A DNA stretch of 10,321 nucleotides from Nitrospirota bacterium (GTDB lineage: Bacteria; Nitrospirota; Thermodesulfovibrionia; UBA6902), in the NCBI GenBank assembly GCA_024277515.1, contig JAJRVB010000232.1, forward strand, positions 1 to 10,321, written 5' to 3'. The notes below the pieces were generated by a model, which was given only the letters and a program-made list of their open reading frames with translations, was not told the origin of the DNA and searched no databases. This document shows positions 7,209 to 10,321 of the stretch, piece after piece. Positions within the stretch are counted from its first letter, which is position 1. Every line of letters starts with the position of its first letter. The position numbers were made by a program, and so were the translations under genes.

Positions 7209-7236
7209 GTTGCAGTATCATGCAGAAACGGCTTCT

Positions 7237-8361
7237 CTACCACAGCAGTAAACCGCTTTCTATTGCGAGTCCCGGTCCCATTGAGATGAGAACTCCGAGA
7301 TCCCCCTTTTTTGCAATCTCTTCATTTTTGAGGCGTTCAAGGGAGAAAAAGACAGATCCCGATGACATATTGCCATATTCTGAATGAACGATCATTGTAT
7401 GTCTTATATCATGATTTGATAACCCTAAATTATACTTGATGCTCTCGAGTACCTTCCTTCCACCGGCATGCACGACCCAGTGTGTGATGTCACGTTTTTT
7501 CAGGCCGTATTTGTCCAGCAGACCATAGAGCACATTTTCGATATTATTCCCGATGATATACGGCAGTTCCTTGGACAGAATAAGAGATATCTTGTTTTCC
7601 TCGTTCTCGAAAAGGTCATATCGCAGCATGTCCATATGCTCAACAAGGATCCGGGATTCAAAGCCGATGACCTGCGGCCCTTTTGTATTTGAAGGAGCCT
7701 CCTGCGTTTCAAGCAGTAATGCAGTGGCGCCGTCGCCGAAGAGGGAATTCACAACTGCCGCCTGGATAGTCTCATAATTTACATATGCTGAGGAGCTGAT
7801 TTCTATGCAGAGCAGCAGCACCTTTTTGCCGGGGCCCCCCGCTGAGGCCGATTCAGTTGCACAGCGCAGAGAGGGAACTCCTGCGCTGCATCCCATCCCC
7901 ACGATATCGGTCCTCTGGATATCATTTCGTAACTTCAGGTGCTTCACCAGATGGGCGGAAATGCCGGGCAGAAGCAGCCCTGTGCTGGTTACGCAGATGA
8001 TATGGTCTATTTCGGAAACCTCCATATTCAGATGGGACAGACATTTTCTGGTCACTTCCGTTCCCAGCTTTATTGAACCCATTAAGTGTTTGCTCAGCAG
8101 TTCATGGTTGGTTTCATTATGGATTGTACCATCCGGTCCCGGCTCAGGCAGATAGAGGTATCTCCCCTTGATGTGTGATTTCTTAAAGAGTTTTCTGATC
8201 TTTGGCGATTTTGTTCCGAAAAGGTCAATGACTTCCAGCTGGGTATATCTGCGCGGAGGGTTTGCGGTTGCCATGCTGATTATCCGGGGATATACATTCC
8301 CGGATATCCTGTCCATAAATCTCTGTTTGGTGTCGATCCGGGTATATTCTTTTAGCGACAT
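7237..8361 (-). CDS. type III polyketide synthase (chalcone/stilbene synthase family, possibly DpgA-like)
   Basis: 374-residue homodimer-type ketosynthase that condenses malonyl-CoA units directly on CoA. The full catalytic triad is visible: Cys158 in G-M-G-C-S-A-G, His298 in W-V-V-H-A-G-G-R, and Asn331 in S-E-Y-G-N-M-S-S-G. The family signature G-P-G-L near the C-terminus is at 362-365. The N-terminal A-T-A-N-P-P (31-36) and K-S-H-I-K-G-R-Y-L-Y-L (61-71) segments match the chalcone synthase layout. Length is normal for the family. It is the first gene of the operon, 64 nt downstream of a TTGACA -35 element. The product cannot be read from sequence. Two crotonase genes directly downstream favour a DpgA-like role (3,5-dihydroxyphenylacetyl-CoA from malonyl-CoA). 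Alkylresorcinol or pyrone synthesis, PhlD-like or RppA-like chemistry remain possible. The paired catalytic residues make the enzyme class nearly certain. Confidence 0.95.
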   Translation of the reverse strand: MSLKEYTRIDTKQRFMDRISGNVYPRIISMATANPPRRYTQLEVIDLFGTKSPKIRKLFKKSHIKGRYLYLPEPGPDGTIHNETNHELLSKHLMGSIKLGTEVTRKCLSHLNMEVSEIDHIICVTSTGLLLPGISAHLVKHLKLRNDIQRTDIVGMGCSAGVPSLRCATESASAGGPGKKVLLLCIEISSSAYVNYETIQAAVVNSLFGDGATALLLETQEAPSNTKGPQVIGFESRILVEHMDMLRYDLFENEENKISLILSKELPYIIGNNIENVLYGLLDKYGLKKRDITHWVVHAGGRKVLESIKYNLGLSNHDIRHTMIVHSEYGNMSSGSVFFSLERLKNEEIAKKGDLGVLISMGPGLAIESGLLLW

Positions 8362-8424
8362 TTTCCTGTTTCACCTCTTTTATTAAAAGAATCAAGGGCC
8401 TGCAAGAGCAACAACGGTCTTAAC

Positions 8425-8453
8425 ATTCTTTACATCCAGACACTTTTTGTCAA
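8425..8453 (-). promoter_or_regulatory. sigma-70-like promoter of the biosynthetic operon
   Basis: On the minus strand a perfect TTGACA (8453-8448) is followed after 17 nt by AAGAAT (8430-8425, 4 of 6 matches to TATAAT). Transcription would start about 55-60 nt upstream of the type III synthase ATG. The placement directly after the lipoprotein gene and its possible terminator supports an independent transcription unit beginning here. Confidence 0.55.
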
Positions 8454-8454
8454 G

Positions 8455-8489
8455 AAAAAAATAAAGTTCACTGTAACTGAATCGTTACA
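8455..8489 (-). terminator. possible weak terminator after the lipoprotein gene
   Basis: Just past the lipoprotein stop, TGTAAC (8489-8484) and GTTACA (8477-8472) can form a 6-bp stem with a 6-nt loop. The segment GTGAACTTTA and a run of seven T (8461-8455) follow. The stem is AT-rich and the U-run is displaced, so termination would be partial at best. Confidence 0.35.
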
Positions 8490-8491
8490 CT

Positions 8492-9862
8492 TCACTCAAA
8501 CGTGATGCTGTCTATGACCACGGCCGACGTATACGCCGTGTCTCCCACGTCTGATACGGAAAAGGTTATCGTTACCGGCGAACCGAGTGAACTGATACTG
8601 ACCGTCTCCTTTGTCCATGTCGTATGATCTGGGAAGTTCAGTCCGTAAAAGCTGAGCGGAAGGGAAGCTGGTGCTCCCACAATATTTACGGATGTCACCG
8701 TATCTGAGTAGCTTCCGGACGGACCTGCAACGGTGACGGTAAAGACATCGTCATACACTGATCCCACAAACTCGTCAAATTCCTCAGAGATAAAATCGTA
8801 ATAGAAAGAAAGGCTGTTTTGTCCGGCAGGGACGGGCATTGGTCCGCTGGTCAGAATAGTGGTCGTATCGTTAAGGGCCGTACTGCCAAATACACTGCCA
8901 GTGCTTATGCCCGCCATGTAGCTCCCCTGAGTGCATGGGACATCATCCATCGGACATGAGACGATGGCTCCGTCCCCTGAGAAGCTCCAGCCTGCGGCGC
9001 CCTGCTCAAAACCGGAATCAGCGGGTGAAGCCAGCTCCTGCTGTGTCTGAAATGAAAACGTATAGTCGGCAGCCAGGGTGTTTCCTCTGTCATCCTCTAT
9101 CCCGTTTGCCCGCAGCAGGGTTACTGTAATCGTGTCGTTTTCAAGGAAATTAAAGTACGGCTGAAAAGTCATCACCATGTTCCCGGCCTGGATCAGAATG
9201 CCCGAGTATCTGCCGAACATCTGGCTGCTGCCGGCGCTCCTTACCACTATGGCTGCATCGTTTATAGTAGCCGGATTGATCTGATCATCAAAAAAGATGG
9301 TTATGGATGTATTCGGATCAATATTTACACTGGCATTCGGCGGGATGGTCTGTATAATGGCGAGGGCCTGCGTGTCTGTTTCATCCGGGGTCAGGGCCGG
9401 AAAATTTCCTACTGCACTTTCAGCCGGGTAAAGCCGCACCGCGAGGGTGAGCGGCGTTCCGAGAAGATCAGACGAGTCATACCCGTAATATTTGAGTGCA
9501 GAGCTGCTGTCGTACGCAAATACTTCAAATTGTCTGCCTGAACCGTTCGTGATGATAATACTCACCTGCACACTCTCCTGCCCTGAAACAACGGTGACCG
9601 TTTTTTCTACGGTTGACATATCCGAAGCAGAGACCTTCACCTTTATAGACTGCACTGTTGACGGGACCGAACTTGTGCGGGGTGATGTAGTGATTCCCCT
9701 CACTGCTTCAGGACTTCCCATGTTGATCGTTACTTCCGTGGCCCCTTCACTGCCGCCTCCCCGGATGTCCGAACCGCACCCTGCCAGGAACAAAAGAAAT
9801 ACCGGGAGCTGACCGGCAACAAGGAAGAAATTCATTATTTTTTTTATGCGGGACTGTTTCAT
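8492..9862 (-). CDS. outer-envelope lipoprotein with Ig-like Big_5 domain
   Basis: 456-residue predicted lipoprotein. The N-terminus is basic (K-Q-S-R-I-K-K), followed by a hydrophobic stretch and the lipobox L26-A-G-C29, so Cys29 should be lipidated. Gly30-Ser31 follow, with no Asp at +2, which in enteric bacteria would favour the outer membrane. Residues about 44-150 form a Thr/Ser/Val-rich beta region. Residues about 168-273 match the SbsA-type Ig-like domain (Big_5), with the P-P-N-A-S-V, I-T-I-F-F-D-D-Q-I-N-P-A-T-I and D-D-R-G-N-T-L segments. Residues about 280-456 look like a jelly-roll or choice-of-anchor type beta sandwich, starting S-G-F-E-Q-G-A-A-G-W and ending V-V-I-D-S-I-T-F. No catalytic motif is seen; a structural or binding role at the cell surface is the best guess. 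AAGGAG sits 7 nt before the ATG. It appears unrelated to the polyketide genes, although it is on the same strand. Confidence 0.88.
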   Translation of the reverse strand: MKQSRIKKIMNFFLVAGQLPVFLLFLAGCGSDIRGGGSEGATEVTINMGSPEAVRGITTSPRTSSVPSTVQSIKVKVSASDMSTVEKTVTVVSGQESVQVSIIITNGSGRQFEVFAYDSSSALKYYGYDSSDLLGTPLTLAVRLYPAESAVGNFPALTPDETDTQALAIIQTIPPNASVNIDPNTSITIFFDDQINPATINDAAIVVRSAGSSQMFGRYSGILIQAGNMVMTFQPYFNFLENDTITVTLLRANGIEDDRGNTLAADYTFSFQTQQELASPADSGFEQGAAGWSFSGDGAIVSCPMDDVPCTQGSYMAGISTGSVFGSTALNDTTTILTSGPMPVPAGQNSLSFYYDFISEEFDEFVGSVYDDVFTVTVAGPSGSYSDTVTSVNIVGAPASLPLSFYGLNFPDHTTWTKETVSISSLGSPVTITFSVSDVGDTAYTSAVVIDSITFE

Positions 9863-9913
9863 AATATTGCTCCTTATTTACAGGATACCCGGTTACGGAT
9901 GCCGGGCATGAAA

Positions 9914-9929
9914 TAACAACGGGTTGTTA
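9914..9929. promoter_or_regulatory. perfect dyad, candidate operator in the lipoprotein leader
   Basis: TAACAAC (9914-9920) and GTTGTTA (9923-9929) are perfect reverse complements around a 2-nt centre. The dyad lies between the candidate promoter and the ribosome site of the lipoprotein gene, where a repressor could act. A second short pairing, CCCGG (9888-9892) with CCGGG (9902-9906), lies between it and the start codon. No regulator gene is present in the window to pair with it. Confidence 0.35.
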
Positions 9930-9950
9930 ATACTACAGAATATAATAAAG

Positions 9951-9979
9951 ATTTTAACAGGGTATCGCAGAACCTGCAA
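9951..9979 (-). promoter_or_regulatory. candidate extended -10 promoter of the lipoprotein gene
   Basis: Reading the minus strand, TTGCAG (9979-9974) is followed after 17 nt by TAAAAT (9956-9951, 5 of 6 matches), with TGT directly in front giving an extended -10. The -35 match is poor (3 of 6). The distance to the lipoprotein ATG is about 90 nt. Confidence 0.4.
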
Positions 9980-9992
9980 GATATTTTTTATA

Positions 9993-10048
9993 TCTCCCCC
10001 GTTGGAAAAGGTCGGTTCGACTCGATTCCGAGGGGATTAAGGGGGATT
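9993..10048. repeat. C/G-rich intergenic inverted repeat
   Basis: TCCCCC at 9995-10000 faces GGGGGA at 10041-10046, and GGGGATT occurs twice in direct orientation (10032-10038 and 10042-10048). An inner dyad CGG...TCGA-C-TCGA...CCG lies at about 10013-10030. Elements rich in ATCCCCC/GGGGGAT pairs are, to my knowledge, common dispersed intergenic repeats in some Nitrospirota and Desulfobacterota genomes, but copy number cannot be judged from one window. It may also act as a transcript end for the DUF2141 gene. The rest of the 231-bp intergenic stretch shows only the promoter and dyads listed separately. Confidence 0.4.
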
Positions 10049-10093
10049 TTATGAATAATTTCTTGAAAAATCTCCCATGTTGGGGTCTGCTGG

Positions 10094-10321
10094 TCAGTAT
10101 TTTATACGTATATCTATAGTAATTGTTTTCTCATTCAGGATGAACTTTGCATCCTTATATTTTGGAGGTCCGAATGCTTCCGGGTTGTTGGACGCCCCGT
10201 TCCCTTCGACCGGCCTGCCCATCATATTCCTGTTCATTTTACCATTCCCGTTCTCATCATGAAGCACTGCTACTGCATATTCACCGTACGGGAGATCCGT
10301 GAAGACCACTGAAGATGTTCC
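10094..10321 (-). CDS. DUF2141-like protein, C-terminal part (N-terminus beyond right edge)
   Basis: The frame is open to the window edge, reading G-T-S-S-V-V-F-T-D-L-P-Y-G-E-Y-A-V at its upstream end. The GTG at 10309 lies inside the conserved region and is not the true start. The visible 75 residues carry the DUF2141 hallmarks: L-P-x-G-x-Y-A-V, then H-D-E-N-G-N-G-K, then G-R-P-x-E-G, followed by a Pro-rich turn and a terminal beta hairpin (T-I-T-I-D-I-R-I-K-Y). Family members are usually about 140-150 residues with a signal peptide, and are thought to be periplasmic or exported beta-sandwich proteins of unknown function. It precedes the lipoprotein gene by 231 nt on the same strand; any functional link is unproven. 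Confidence 0.85.
   Translation of the reverse strand, partial: GTSSVVFTDLPYGEYAVAVLHDENGNGKMNRNMMGRPVEGNGASNNPEAFGPPKYKDAKFILNEKTITIDIRIKY

Noticed and set aside
101..8361. Ladderane or aryl-polyene/dialkylresorcinol cluster
   Set aside because: FabF, a FabH-like protein and a radical SAM enzyme are shared with ladderane loci, but the type III PKS is not expected there, and the dehydratase, ketoreductase, carrier proteins and phytoene-desaturase-like genes of those clusters are not in the window. The label would overstate the evidence.
10011..10031. tRNA-like T-loop string GGTTCGACTCG
   Set aside because: The flanking bases do not form a T-stem and there is no acceptor, anticodon arm or CCA end. 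It is part of the inner dyad of the intergenic repeat.
1..10321. CRISPR array, insertion sequence or phage genes
   Set aside because: No regularly spaced repeats, transposase or integrase motifs, or terminal inverted repeats with target duplications were seen.

Overview
The window holds a compact block of genes, all read from the minus strand, so transcription runs from high to low coordinates. The source looks like a Gram-negative bacterium: there is a lipoprotein with a canonical lipobox and a SbsA-type Ig-like domain, and a DUF2141-type protein. A cobalamin-dependent radical SAM enzyme and the absence of any recognisable O2-dependent enzyme fit an anaerobe or microaerophile, for example in Nitrospirota or Desulfobacterota. 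That placement is inference and uncertain.

Right part (about 8.49-10.32 kb): the C-terminal end of a DUF2141-like protein enters from the right edge. It is followed by a 231-bp intergenic stretch with a C-rich inverted repeat and a candidate promoter, then a 456-residue lipoprotein with a Big_5 domain and a C-terminal beta-sandwich-like region. These genes look unrelated to the rest.

Main part (about 0.10-8.36 kb): eight closely spaced genes that look like one biosynthetic operon, behind a promoter with a perfect TTGACA -35 box. In transcription order they are: a type III polyketide synthase with an intact Cys/His/Asn triad; two crotonase-fold enzymes; a divergent AcpS-type phosphopantetheinyl transferase; a FabH-like ketosynthase III that keeps its Cys but lacks the usual His and Asn; a B12-binding radical SAM enzyme; a two-C-domain 3-hydroxyacyl-CoA dehydrogenase; and a complete FabF-type ketosynthase II that starts with TTG. 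A further gene appears to begin at the left edge.

Working model (inference): the type III synthase and the two crotonases resemble the DpgA/DpgB/DpgD module that makes 3,5-dihydroxyphenylacetyl-CoA, without the O2-dependent DpgC. The aromatic or polyketide acyl unit would then be passed, possibly by the degenerate KAS III acting as an acyltransferase, to a carrier-protein-bound chain. FabF would extend that chain, the hydroxyacyl-CoA dehydrogenase and a crotonase would process the beta-carbon in place of FabG and FabZ, and the B12 radical SAM enzyme would tailor it. No acyl carrier protein, FabG, FabZ or thioesterase is in the window. I cannot match this exact gene set to a characterised pathway.
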